Positions 15,314 through 21,019 of a stretch of DNA of 21,019 nt are shown here, piece by piece. The position numbers and the translations under genes are program-made. The stretch's first letter is position 1. Each line of letters begins with the position of its first letter. The DNA is from Pseudomonadota bacterium (GTDB taxonomy: Bacteria > Pseudomonadota > Gammaproteobacteria > Burkholderiales > Burkholderiaceae_D), in the NCBI GenBank assembly GCA_018241865.1, contig JAFECY010000019.1, positions 1 to 21,019 on the forward strand, given 5' to 3'. A model generated the notes under the pieces. The model was not told where the DNA came from, did not search any database, and was given only the letters and a program-made list of their open reading frames with translations.

Positions 15314-15673
15314 ATGAGTGGCTTTCCCGTGAACTACCGCGAGTTGACGCAATCGGTGTCGAAAAACCTTGCTACGTTGCGCAATGACATACCCGATGTG
15401 ATGAAAGGTTTCAACGATCTGGCACGCGCGGCGACGCGCGACGGTGCATTGGATCGCAAGACGAAGGAATTGATTGCGTTGACGCTTGGTGTAGCGGCGC
15501 ATTGTGATGCCTGCATCGGGTTTCATGTGCAAGCGTTGGTCAAGCTCGGCGTTACCAAGGCAGAACTAGAAGAGGCGCTCGGTATGGCGGTTTATATGGG
15601 CGGCGGGCCGTCGCTGATGTACTCGGCCAATGCGTTGGCCGCCTTTGAGGAGTGGTCGGGAACGGCCGGGTAG
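15314..15673 (+). CDS. AhpD-like carboxymuconolactone decarboxylase family protein
   Basis: A 119-residue all-helical protein with the AhpD signature. Lys51-Glu52 in TKELIALTLGVAAHCDACIGFHVQALVKLGVT precede the redox pair Cys64 and Cys67 and His71, and the later GMAVYMGGGPSLMYS matches the family. AhpD is a thiol adaptor/peroxidase helper that reduces AhpC, while other CxxC members are carboxymuconolactone decarboxylases or have unknown roles; the CxxC-x3-H pattern favours a redox enzyme. It is the last gene of the persulfide arm (gap 36 bases, AGGAG before ATG), suggesting a link to sulfane sulfur or peroxide, though no direct evidence is visible. It converges with alaC. Confidence 0.88.
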   Translation: MSGFPVNYRELTQSVSKNLATLRNDIPDVMKGFNDLARAATRDGALDRKTKELIALTLGVAAHCDACIGFHVQALVKLGVTKAELEEALGMAVYMGGGPSLMYSANALAAFEEWSGTAG

Positions 15674-15680
15674 GGAGAAG

Positions 15681-15717
15681 AAAAACGACAGGGGGCGCAT
15701 GCAGCGTCCCTGTCGTT
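15681..15717 (-). terminator. Intrinsic terminator of alaC
   Basis: A perfect 10-bp stem AACGACAGGG / CCCTGTCGTT (15684-15693 and 15708-15717) with a further 3-bp GC extension and an ATGCA tip is followed on the minus strand by TTTTTC. It begins nine bases after the alaC stop. On the plus strand no T run follows, so it acts mainly on alaC and only perhaps on the convergent AhpD arm. Confidence 0.8.
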
Positions 15718-15725
15718 GCAGAACT

Positions 15726-16928
15726 TCAGCTTGTTTTGGCTTCCTTGAACATCGTCTTGATGCCACGTATCGCCTGACGGATGCGCGCCTCGTTTTCGAT
15801 CAGCGCCATGCGCACGTACTCGTCGCCGTATTCGCCGAAACCGATGCCGGGCGAGACGCAGACTTTTGCCTTGTCCAGCAGCAGCTTGGAAAACTCCAGC
15901 GAGCCGAGATGGCGGAACGCTTCCGGGATGCGCGCCCAGATGTACATCGAGGCTTTTGGTTTTTCCACTTCCCAGCCGGCTTCGTGCAAGCCTTTCACCA
16001 GCACGTCGCGGCGCTTCTGGTATTGCGCGCGGATTTCCTCGACGCATTGCTGGTCGCCTTCCAGTGCCGCAATCGCCGCCACCTGCACCGGCGTGAAGCT
16101 GCCGTAATCGTGATAACTCTTGATGCGCGCCAACGCTGCCACCAGTTCCTTGTTGCCGACCATGAAGCCGATGCGCCAGCCCGCCATGTTGTAGCTCTTG
16201 GATAGGGTGAAAAATTCCACCGCCACCTCGCGCGCACCCGGCACCTGCATGATCGACGGCGCTTTCCAGCCGTCATACACGATGTCGGCGTAGGCGAGGT
16301 CGTGCACCACCAGGATGTCGTGTTCCTTCGCCAGCGCGATCACGCGCTCGAAAAAATCGAGCTCGACGCACTGCGCGGTCGGATTGGAGGGAAAGCCCAG
16401 CACCATCATCTTCGGCTTCGGATAACTTTCGCGGATGGCGCGTTCCAGTTCGGCGAAAAAATCCACGCCCGGCGTCATGCGCACCGAGCGGATATCCGCA
16501 CCGGCGATCACTGCGCCCCAGATGTGAATCGGATAGCTCGGGTTCGGCACCAGCACCGTGTCGCCGCGATCGAGCGTCGCCAGCATCAGGTGCGCCAGAC
16601 CTTCCTTGGAGCCGATGGTGACGATCGCTTCCGAATCGGGATCGATCTCGACTTCGTAGCGCTTCTTGTACCAGTGCGCGATGGCTCGCCGCAGGCGTGG
16701 AATGCCCTTGGAAGCAGAATAACCGTGGGTGTCCGGCCGCTTGACCGTATCGATCAACTTGTCCACGATATGCGACGGCGTCGGACCGTCGGGATTGCCC
16801 ATCGACAGGTCGATGATGTCCTCGCCGCGCCGTCGCGCAGCCATCTTCAGTTCGGCCGTGATGTTGAAAACGTAGGGGGGAAGGCGATTGATGCGCGCAA
16901 AGCTGCGCGGCTTGCTGGATGCAACCAT
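15726..16928 (-). CDS. alaC: Glutamate-pyruvate aminotransferase, AlaC type
   Basis: A 400-residue class I/II PLP aminotransferase, cytoplasmic, converting pyruvate and glutamate to alanine and 2-oxoglutarate. Motifs: [49 protein letters not shown] with the Asn contacting [17 protein letters not shown] with Asp210 and Tyr213, and [13 protein letters not shown] with Schiff-base Lys244. The closest known relatives are AlaC/YfdZ. The frame is open 55 codons upstream, but that extension is low-complexity; the ATG at 16928 follows GGAG at eight bases and starts at [21 protein letters not shown], the usual N-terminus. In betaproteobacteria this gene is usually followed by hom and thrC; here it is followed by a terminator and convergent genes. 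A promoter is at 16994-17022. Confidence 0.93.
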   Translation of the reverse strand: MVASSKPRSFARINRLPPYVFNITAELKMAARRRGEDIIDLSMGNPDGPTPSHIVDKLIDTVKRPDTHGYSASKGIPRLRRAIAHWYKKRYEVEIDPDSEAIVTIGSKEGLAHLMLATLDRGDTVLVPNPSYPIHIWGAVIAGADIRSVRMTPGVDFFAELERAIRESYPKPKMMVLGFPSNPTAQCVELDFFERVIALAKEHDILVVHDLAYADIVYDGWKAPSIMQVPGAREVAVEFFTLSKSYNMAGWRIGFMVGNKELVAALARIKSYHDYGSFTPVQVAAIAALEGDQQCVEEIRAQYQKRRDVLVKGLHEAGWEVEKPKASMYIWARIPEAFRHLGSLEFSKLLLDKAKVCVSPGIGFGEYGDEYVRMALIENEARIRQAIRGIKTMFKEAKTS

Positions 16929-16993
16929 TGATTTTCTCCGTAAGCGCCCGGAACCGTCCGAGCGACGCTGAAACGATGTACGTTCCGCTGGTG

Positions 16994-17022
16994 ATTCTAG
17001 CGAAGGAAATTTGAGACGGCAA
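16994..17022 (-). promoter_or_regulatory. Promoter of alaC
   Basis: On the minus strand TTGCCG (17022-17017) and TAGAAT (16999-16994) are 17 bases apart. The start point would be near 16987, giving a leader of about 59 bases before the alaC ATG. No regulatory palindrome or attenuator was seen in that leader. Confidence 0.55.
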
Positions 17023-17080
17023 CTGGAAGCTGAGAGTTGTCGTACTGGCGAAGGTCGGGGCGACAGTGGCTGTTGTCGTT

Positions 17081-17150
17081 CCCTCCCCTTCAAGGGGAGG
17101 GTTAGGGAGGGGATGGGGTAAGTTCAGTACCAGTGACCCATCCCCATCCC
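17081..17150. repeat. GC-rich intergenic palindromes, REP-like
   Basis: CCCTCCCCTT-C-AAGGGGAGGG (17081-17101) is a perfect 10-bp inverted repeat. A second pair, GGGATGGGG (17110-17118) and CCCCATCCC (17142-17150), brackets a 23-base loop. The following 17151-17170 resembles a decayed inverted copy of the first. It fills the gap between the DUF2520 stop and the alaC promoter, and is the type of palindrome dispersed between genes in some betaproteobacteria. It could also slow transcription coming from DUF2520. Confidence 0.5.
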
Positions 17151-17183
17151 ACCCTTGAAGAGGAAGGAGCCCAAGCAATCCCG

Positions 17184-18029
17184 CTATCGCTTGGCGTCAC
17201 GCCGTTGCGCCAACTCCATCGTCAAGCGCATCAACTGCGCATACAACTCCCCATGCGCCGCATCCGCTGCCGCCACCGCTTGCCATTGCCGCTCGGCCGT
17301 CGCCATGTCGCCGCGCGCCACCGGGCCGGTCAGCGCCGCTTCCGGCCCGAGCTTGAACACATTCTCCACCGTCTCGCGCACCAGCGGCGCCATCATCTGC
17401 AGCACTGCATCCGCGTCGATGCCGGCGCGCTGATACGACTGCCGTGCCACGTCGAGCAGCGTCACCAGATAATTGCAGGCGAACACCGCCGCTGCGTGAT
17501 AGTGGATTTTTTCCTCGGCCTTGATCGGCACCAGTCGCGCGCCGATGGCGGCGAAGGCCGGCGTCAACACATCGAGCGCGCGCCGGTCGCCTTCCATGCC
17601 GCACCAAGTGCCGGTGAAATTCTGCACCACTTGCTCTGGTACGGCGAAGCTGCGGATCGGATGAATCGAAGCGACCGCCGCGCCGCGCTCGATGGCCGGC
17701 TGCAGCACGGAAGAAGGTAGCGCGCCGCTGCAGTGAAACACGATGCTGTTCGCATCCAGCAAGCCGGCTTGCGCCAGCGCTGTACAGGCCGACAGGATGC
17801 GATCGTCCGGCGTGGCGATCAGGTAAACGTCGGCGCGCCGCAAGCTTGCAAAATCGCTGACGGCCTCGCCCACGCCGATGCAAGCGATCGCGCGTTGCGC
17901 GCTTTCCTGCGAGCGGGTCAGCACATCCTGCAAGCGGAACGCATGATGTTGCGTCCACAATTTTCCCAAGCTCTGACCGAGTTTGCCGGCACCGATGAGG
18001 GTGAGGCTAGGGGTATTGCGGAAGCTCAT
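17184..18029 (-). CDS. Rossmann-like and DUF2520 domain-containing protein
   Basis: A 281-residue cytoplasmic protein. The N-terminal Rossmann-like domain (about residues 8-130) carries LTLIGAGKLGQSLGKLW (dinucleotide-binding GxGxxG) and DVYLIATPDDRIL; the C-terminal DUF2520 domain has SIHPIRSFA, CGMEGDRRAL, KIHYHAAAVFACNYLVTLLDVA and TGPVARGD. The fold resembles ketopantoate reductase and 6-phosphogluconate dehydrogenase, so an NAD(P)-dependent oxidoreductase is plausible, but no substrate is established for the family. Its first 23 bases overlap the GFA gene's end, indicating coupled translation. The ATG has only a weak GGTGGA upstream. The alaC gene follows 255 bases downstream with its own promoter, so cotranscription with alaC is doubtful. 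Confidence 0.88.
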   Translation of the reverse strand: MSFRNTPSLTLIGAGKLGQSLGKLWTQHHAFRLQDVLTRSQESAQRAIACIGVGEAVSDFASLRRADVYLIATPDDRILSACTALAQAGLLDANSIVFHCSGALPSSVLQPAIERGAAVASIHPIRSFAVPEQVVQNFTGTWCGMEGDRRALDVLTPAFAAIGARLVPIKAEEKIHYHAAAVFACNYLVTLLDVARQSYQRAGIDADAVLQMMAPLVRETVENVFKLGPEAALTGPVARGDMATAERQWQAVAAADAAHGELYAQLMRLTMELAQRRDAKR

Positions 18030-18393
18030 CGTTTATCGTCCACCAGTTGCATTTGGATGCGGTATGAAAATGCGCTGCCGGCTTTGCCGTCAAGGGCTCA
18101 TTGAGCAGACCGGCGCGTATGCGCAGCACGCCCGGCAAGGATGCCTTATGGCTGTAAACCGGCGAACCGCATACCTTGCAGAAGCAGCGCTTCTTGCCGG
18201 GTGAAGATTCAAATTCGGTCAATAAATCCTGCCCTTTGATGAATTGAAATACGGCAGTCGATACCGGCGTATTGGTGGCAATGGCCGTGCCCTGCGCCTT
18301 GCGACATTGGCTGCAATGGCAAATCTGGATCGGCTCCAGTTCCGCATCGATACGGAATTGAATGCCGCCGCATAAACAAGTTCCCGTGTACAC
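18007..18393 (-). CDS. GFA-family zinc protein
   Basis: A 128-residue protein of the GFA (glutathione-dependent formaldehyde-activating enzyme) family. Zinc-ligand cysteines appear in the expected set: Cys6 and Cys8 in GTCLCGG, Cys25, Cys27 and Cys30 in CHCSQCRKAQG, and Cys70, Cys72 and Cys75 in CFCKVCGSP. The family was named for promoting formaldehyde addition to glutathione, but most members have unknown substrates. An in-frame ATG at 18450 would add 19 non-family residues; a GTG at 18393 has GGAGAG seven bases upstream and begins exactly at the family start (YTGTCLCGG), so GTG is chosen. The stop overlaps the DUF2520 start by 23 bases. Confidence 0.88.
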   Translation of the reverse strand: MYTGTCLCGGIQFRIDAELEPIQICHCSQCRKAQGTAIATNTPVSTAVFQFIKGQDLLTEFESSPGKKRCFCKVCGSPVYSHKASLPGVLRIRAGLLNEPLTAKPAAHFHTASKCNWWTINDELPQYP

Positions 18394-18495
18394 GTTTTTT
18401 CTCTCCGTAAATGGGACTGCGCCTGAGCACAAAAAAGCGCATCGCCTCATGGCGAGCCAGATTGATTATGCCAAAACATGTTCCGGCGCATCGTC

Positions 18496-18515
18496 ATTCC
18501 AGCGCACGCTGGAAT
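18496..18515. repeat. Intergenic REP-like palindrome (ATTCCAGCG type)
   Basis: ATTCCAGCG-CA-CGCTGGAAT is a perfect 9-bp inverted repeat, flanked by CGTC on the left and CCAGCG on the right. The pattern CGTCATTCC...GGAATCCAGCG is a well-known type of short intergenic repeat dispersed in proteobacterial genomes. It lies between the GFA gene and the FapA-like gene, with no T run, so it is not a clear terminator. Confidence 0.6.
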
Positions 18516-18613
18516 CCAGCGCCGTTACGCGACTGCAGCAATCTCCCCTAAACCCACGCCCCGCACGGCATTGCAGCGCAACACAATGGCCGCCCACTTA
18601 TGCTGCCATTTTC

Positions 18614-18642
18614 TTGCCCTCAAGGAATCTCCCTGCTACATT
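18614..18642 (+). promoter_or_regulatory. Promoter of the FapA-like gene and its leader ORF
   Basis: TTGCCC (18614-18619) and TACATT (18637-18642) are separated by 17 bases. Transcription should begin near 18649, right at the strong AGGAGGGG ribosome site (18649-18656), making the leader only about 12 bases before the first ATG (18661). Confidence 0.5.
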
Positions 18643-18660
18643 CAAGGCAGGAGGGGAACC

Positions 18661-18696
18661 ATGCTGCATCCTGACCATCCGCCTGCCCATGGCTGA
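18661..18696 (+). CDS. Possible 11-residue leader ORF before the FapA-like gene
   Basis: ATG at 18661 lies four bases after AGGAGGGG, the best ribosome site in the window, and encodes MLHPDHPPAHG before TGA at 18694-18696. The stop overlaps the FapA-like start (ATG 18689) in the string ATGGCTGA, so ribosomes terminating here could restart on the main gene. Alternatively the leader is the true N-terminus and one base is wrong or missing, or the ATG at 18689 is not the start. Translation is not demonstrated. Confidence 0.4.
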   Translation: MLHPDHPPAHG

Positions 18697-20692
18697 ATTG
18701 CCTGCCAGTCCTGCTTCCGGCGCTGCTGCCGAGGGGACGCCGACCGCGACGGCATCGAACCGCGCTGCTGACTTGATGCCGCTGCCGGGCTTTATCCAGC
18801 GTTTCGCGGATGGTCTGTACGTCGCCTTGCCTGTGCTCGAAACCCCGGCGCGTTTTCACGAATTCATCGAGCGCGTGTTTTCTTCCGATCTGCGTTTTGC
18901 CGGGCTCGATTACACCTGCATGCAGCGGCTGCTCTACGATTGCGACAGCGAGCAATTGGCGCGGCAGGTGCAGAATTTCCAGAAGGCCGGCCGCCAGCCG
19001 GTGTTGCGTCTCGCCGCTGACATCGTCGAATTCCCGCAGGAGCGCCAGCAGCACTACCACGATGTCAACGTCAGCGGCAATGGCGACGCCGCCGAGTATC
19101 GCTTCGAGCCGGTTTATGTTGAAGTAGAAACGCCACCGGCGGAAGGCCAGCCCGTCGCCGACGCGCAGGACAAGATGGTGGCCGAGCGCGTCAGCTTGAG
19201 TCTCGACGAATTCATCGCCGCCATGTGGCGCAAGGGCGTGCGCTTCGGTATCGACACCGCCGCCGTCGCCGAAGCGCTGGCGAGCAGCCGCAGCGACACG
19301 CTGACCTTCGCGAGCAAGCGCGAACCAAAGGCGGGCAGCGACGCCAGCGTGCAAGAGGTGGGCGACACTCTACACCGCGACAACACCCCCAAGCTCTTGC
19401 CCGACGGCCGGGTCGATCTGTTCCAGTTCCAGAACCGCTTTCCGCAAGTGGAGAAGCACACCCGCCTGTTCAGGAAGATACCGCTGCAACTCGGGCAATC
19501 CGGCTGGAATATTCGCGGCAATGAAATGCCGGCCGAACTGCCGCGCGACCTCGACCTTAGCAAGCTGGCCGGCATCGGCGCGCGGATCGAGCGCAACGCG
19601 GAAGGCGAATTCGTCGTCGCCGACATGAACGGCTTCCTGCAGATCGACAAGGCCACCCAATCGGTGTCGATCAGCGAAAAGATCGTCAACCACGACGGCG
19701 TCAGCCTGCGCACCACCGGCAACCTGACCCTGAGCGGCGACGAATACGAAGAACACGGCGAAGTGGAAGAGCACACCCAGGTCGAAGGCAAGAACATGAC
19801 GTTCATGGCCAACGTGTTCGGCAACATCGTCTCGCGCGGCGGCAAGATCCTGTTCCGCAAAAAAATCGCCACCGGCACGGTGAAGAACACGGACGGCGCG
19901 ATCATCGTCGAAGGCGGCGCGTCGAACGCCACCCTGATCGCACCGGACGGCGCGGTGACGGTGAACCAGGCCGAAGGCTGCCTGATCGTCGGCAAAAAAG
20001 TCACGATCGGCGTCGCCATCAATTGCGACATCTATGCCGACGATCTCGACATCGAAAGCGCCGAAGCCTGCGCCATCGGCGGCAAGCGCCTGCAGATCGG
20101 CAGCACGGCGGCGCGCAACGACATCGAAACCATGATCTCGCTGCCGGTTCCCGACCTGAGCGAATTCGAGCGCCAGCGCGAAGACTACGCGAAAAAACTG
20201 GCCGACTGTGAACAGAAAGTGCAGGGCAAGACCGACGACATCGCCGCCATCACCGCCCAGCCGGACGTGAAGAATTTTTCGATGGTGAGCGCCAAGCTGC
20301 GCGCCGGGCAATTCACCATGAGCCGCGAGCAGGACGCCAGTTGGCAAAAACTGCAAGACCGGGTCGCGCCGCTGTTGCGGCAATTGAAAACCCTGAACAC
20401 CGAACTGCAGGAAGCGCGCTACGCCCTTGAAACCTGGAAGCTGAAAGCCGAAGACATCGCCCGCAAGTGCGACAGCATGGCCGAAGAACTCCGCTGCACG
20501 GTCCAGACCGTCACCGGCGAAACCATCATCCGCTCACTGAAAATCCGCCCCGATGCGCCGCTGCTGCAAACCCTGCCGCCGCGCGAATTGCGCACCCGGC
20601 TGCGCGATCCGGCGTCGGATGGGGTGGTGTTGTTTGATGATGGGGAGGGGGAGTTTGTTTGGGAGATGGCTGGGGGGAAGGGGGGAGAGTGA
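18689..20692 (+). CDS. FapA/DUF342-type large polar protein
   Basis: A 667-residue protein, no signal peptide or membrane segment. Residues about 30-230 are a poorly conserved N-terminal region with Asp/Glu-rich and Gln-rich parts. Residues about 240-475 match the DUF342/FapA core: a glycine-rich repeat of short beta strands (NHDGVSLRTTGNLTLSG, GNIVSRGGKILFRKK, DGAIIVEGGASNATLIAPDGAVTVNQAEGCLIVGKKVTIG), consistent with a right-handed beta-helix. Residues about 495-605 are a charged coiled coil, followed by a small C-terminal domain. The family is widespread in proteobacteria and clostridia, near flagellar or polar-growth genes in some species; the biochemical role is not established. The frame stays open to 18362, but the upstream region is non-coding in character. 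ATG 18689 lacks its own ribosome site. Confidence 0.82.
   Translation: MAELPASPASGAAAEGTPTATASNRAADLMPLPGFIQRFADGLYVALPVLETPARFHEFIERVFSSDLRFAGLDYTCMQRLLYDCDSEQLARQVQNFQKAGRQPVLRLAADIVEFPQERQQHYHDVNVSGNGDAAEYRFEPVYVEVETPPAEGQPVADAQDKMVAERVSLSLDEFIAAMWRKGVRFGIDTAAVAEALASSRSDTLTFASKREPKAGSDASVQEVGDTLHRDNTPKLLPDGRVDLFQFQNRFPQVEKHTRLFRKIPLQLGQSGWNIRGNEMPAELPRDLDLSKLAGIGARIERNAEGEFVVADMNGFLQIDKATQSVSISEKIVNHDGVSLRTTGNLTLSGDEYEEHGEVEEHTQVEGKNMTFMANVFGNIVSRGGKILFRKKIATGTVKNTDGAIIVEGGASNATLIAPDGAVTVNQAEGCLIVGKKVTIGVAINCDIYADDLDIESAEACAIGGKRLQIGSTAARNDIETMISLPVPDLSEFERQREDYAKKLADCEQKVQGKTDDIAAITAQPDVKNFSMVSAKLRAGQFTMSREQDASWQKLQDRVAPLLRQLKTLNTELQEARYALETWKLKAEDIARKCDSMAEELRCTVQTVTGETIIRSLKIRPDAPLLQTLPPRELRTRLRDPASDGVVLFDDGEGEFVWEMAGGKGGE
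20642..20685 (+). other. G-tract cluster, potential G-quadruplex
   Basis: The last codons of the FapA-like gene contain five G runs on the plus strand: GGGG (20642-20645), GGGGG (20647-20651), GGG (20661-20663), GGGGGG (20672-20677) and GGGGGG (20680-20685). Loops are one to nine bases. It encodes the Gly/Glu-rich C-terminus and abuts the convergent gene pair. Confidence 0.35.
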
Positions 20693-20720
20693 TGCGTGTC
20701 GGCGATGGGAGTTGCAACGT

Positions 20721-21017
20721 CTATGACGATTTGCGCGGGGCGTGCACATCGAGTTGCGAATTAGTGCTTAGGTTTCGATGAGAGAAATTCTCTGCGTATT
20801 CCTGATTTTGAAAAAGAAAGACGAGTTCTGTGTCTGTGGCTTTTAAAAGTCTGACGGGGGTATTACGCTTTGCCCAGAAAAAAATTCCCCAATATCCGAT
20901 GAAGTAAACGACGCAGAACCAAAAAAACGTACCTGCTTCAGCATTATTTTCACCTCCGAATAATCGATAAAAAACCGCAAATATCGTAGCTAATATTGCG
21001 ATTCCAAAAAAGACAGA
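20721..21017 (-). CDS. C-terminal part of a two-helix membrane protein, continues past the window
   Basis: A minus-strand frame is open for 98 codons from the window edge to TAG at 20723-20721, with no start inside, so the gene continues beyond 21019. It is AT-rich and protein-like: two hydrophobic helices (SVFFGIAILATIFAVFYRLF, and WFCVVYFIGYWGIFFWAK) joined by GGENNAEAG, then a cytoplasmic tail with ATDTELVFLFQNQEYAENFSHRN. Third-position usage favours A/T, unlike the GC-rich FapA-like gene, which suggests acquired or weakly expressed DNA. I do not recognise the family and assign no function. It converges with the FapA-like gene across 28 bases. Confidence 0.7.
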   Translation of the reverse strand, partial: SVFFGIAILATIFAVFYRLFGGENNAEAGTFFWFCVVYFIGYWGIFFWAKRNTPVRLLKATDTELVFLFQNQEYAENFSHRNLSTNSQLDVHAPRKSS

Positions 21018-21019
21018 GA

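Noticed and set aside
16929..17093. N-terminal extension of AlaC by 55 residues
   Set aside because: Pro/Ser/Arg-rich low-complexity sequence over the predicted promoter; the ATG at 16928 has a good ribosome site.
16273..17178. A 301-codon open frame on the minus strand in another frame of alaC
   Set aside because: Its translation is Arg/Gly-rich and scrambled, while the alaC frame carries all aminotransferase motifs.
18362..18688. Upstream 109-codon extension of the FapA-like frame
   Set aside because: Covers the GFA promoter region and the REP-like palindrome; its sequence has no domain character.
19370..20383. A 337-codon open frame on the minus strand inside the FapA-like gene
   Set aside because: It lies opposite a family-matching gene, is made of Val/Asp/Ala/Gly-rich antisense sequence and has no domain; a high-GC shadow.
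1..21019. tRNA, rRNA, CRISPR array or insertion sequence
   Set aside because: No direct-repeat array, cloverleaf, rRNA stretch or transposase frame could be recognised by eye.

Overview
The window looks like a chromosomal segment of a moderately GC-rich betaproteobacterium, probably Burkholderiales and perhaps Oxalobacteraceae. This rests on the overall protein character, the ispD-ispF pair, the OmpR/EnvZ-type pair and the AlaC-type aminotransferase; no 16S or other marker is present. I see no rRNA, tRNA, CRISPR array, transposase or phage gene.

Layout. (a) 1-1126: 3' part of ispD and complete ispF (non-mevalonate isoprenoid pathway), overlapping by ATGA. (b) 1270-2133: an AT-richer lone gene for a membrane-anchored Mrr-like nuclease with a C-terminal topoisomerase-type zinc finger. 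(c) 2204-4824, minus: OmpR/EnvZ-type two-component system followed by a DoxX-like membrane protein. (d) 4995-8034, plus: a small secreted poly-Gln protein, then DUF1800 and Tat-exported DUF1501 proteins, an envelope operon of unknown function. (e) 8046-10960, minus: DUF1289, HDOD, a membrane protein resembling an M48 peptidase without its HExxH site, and a secreted SnoaL/NTF2-like protein, divergent from a LysR-type regulator (11147-12091). (f) 12124-15673: a two-armed sulfide/persulfide module. The minus arm is bigR, two YeeE/YedE half-transporters and TauE/SafE. The plus arm is blh (persulfide dioxygenase-type metallo-beta-lactamase fold), a DUF2892 membrane protein and an AhpD-like CxxC protein. 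The short AT-rich gap between the arms has two overlapping promoters around one palindrome. (g) 15726-18393, minus: alaC, a DUF2520/Rossmann protein and a GFA-family zinc protein. (h) 18689-20692, plus: a large FapA/DUF342-type protein preceded by a promoter, a strong Shine-Dalgarno and an 11-codon leader ORF. (i) 20721-21017, minus: 3' end of an AT-rich two-TM protein that leaves the window.

The best candidate for an integrated system is the BigR module: a two-cysteine persulfide sensor (BigR), persulfide oxidation (Blh), and proposed sulfur-anion transport (YeeE halves, TauE), with an AhpD-like thiol protein as an unusual member. No sulfide:quinone oxidoreductase or rhodanese is in the window. 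Less explained are the degenerate M48-like protein next to an HDOD gene with an apparently leaderless promoter, the poly-Gln/DUF1800/DUF1501 operon, and the membrane-anchored Mrr-like nuclease. All names rest on reading the translated sequence; no database search was run.
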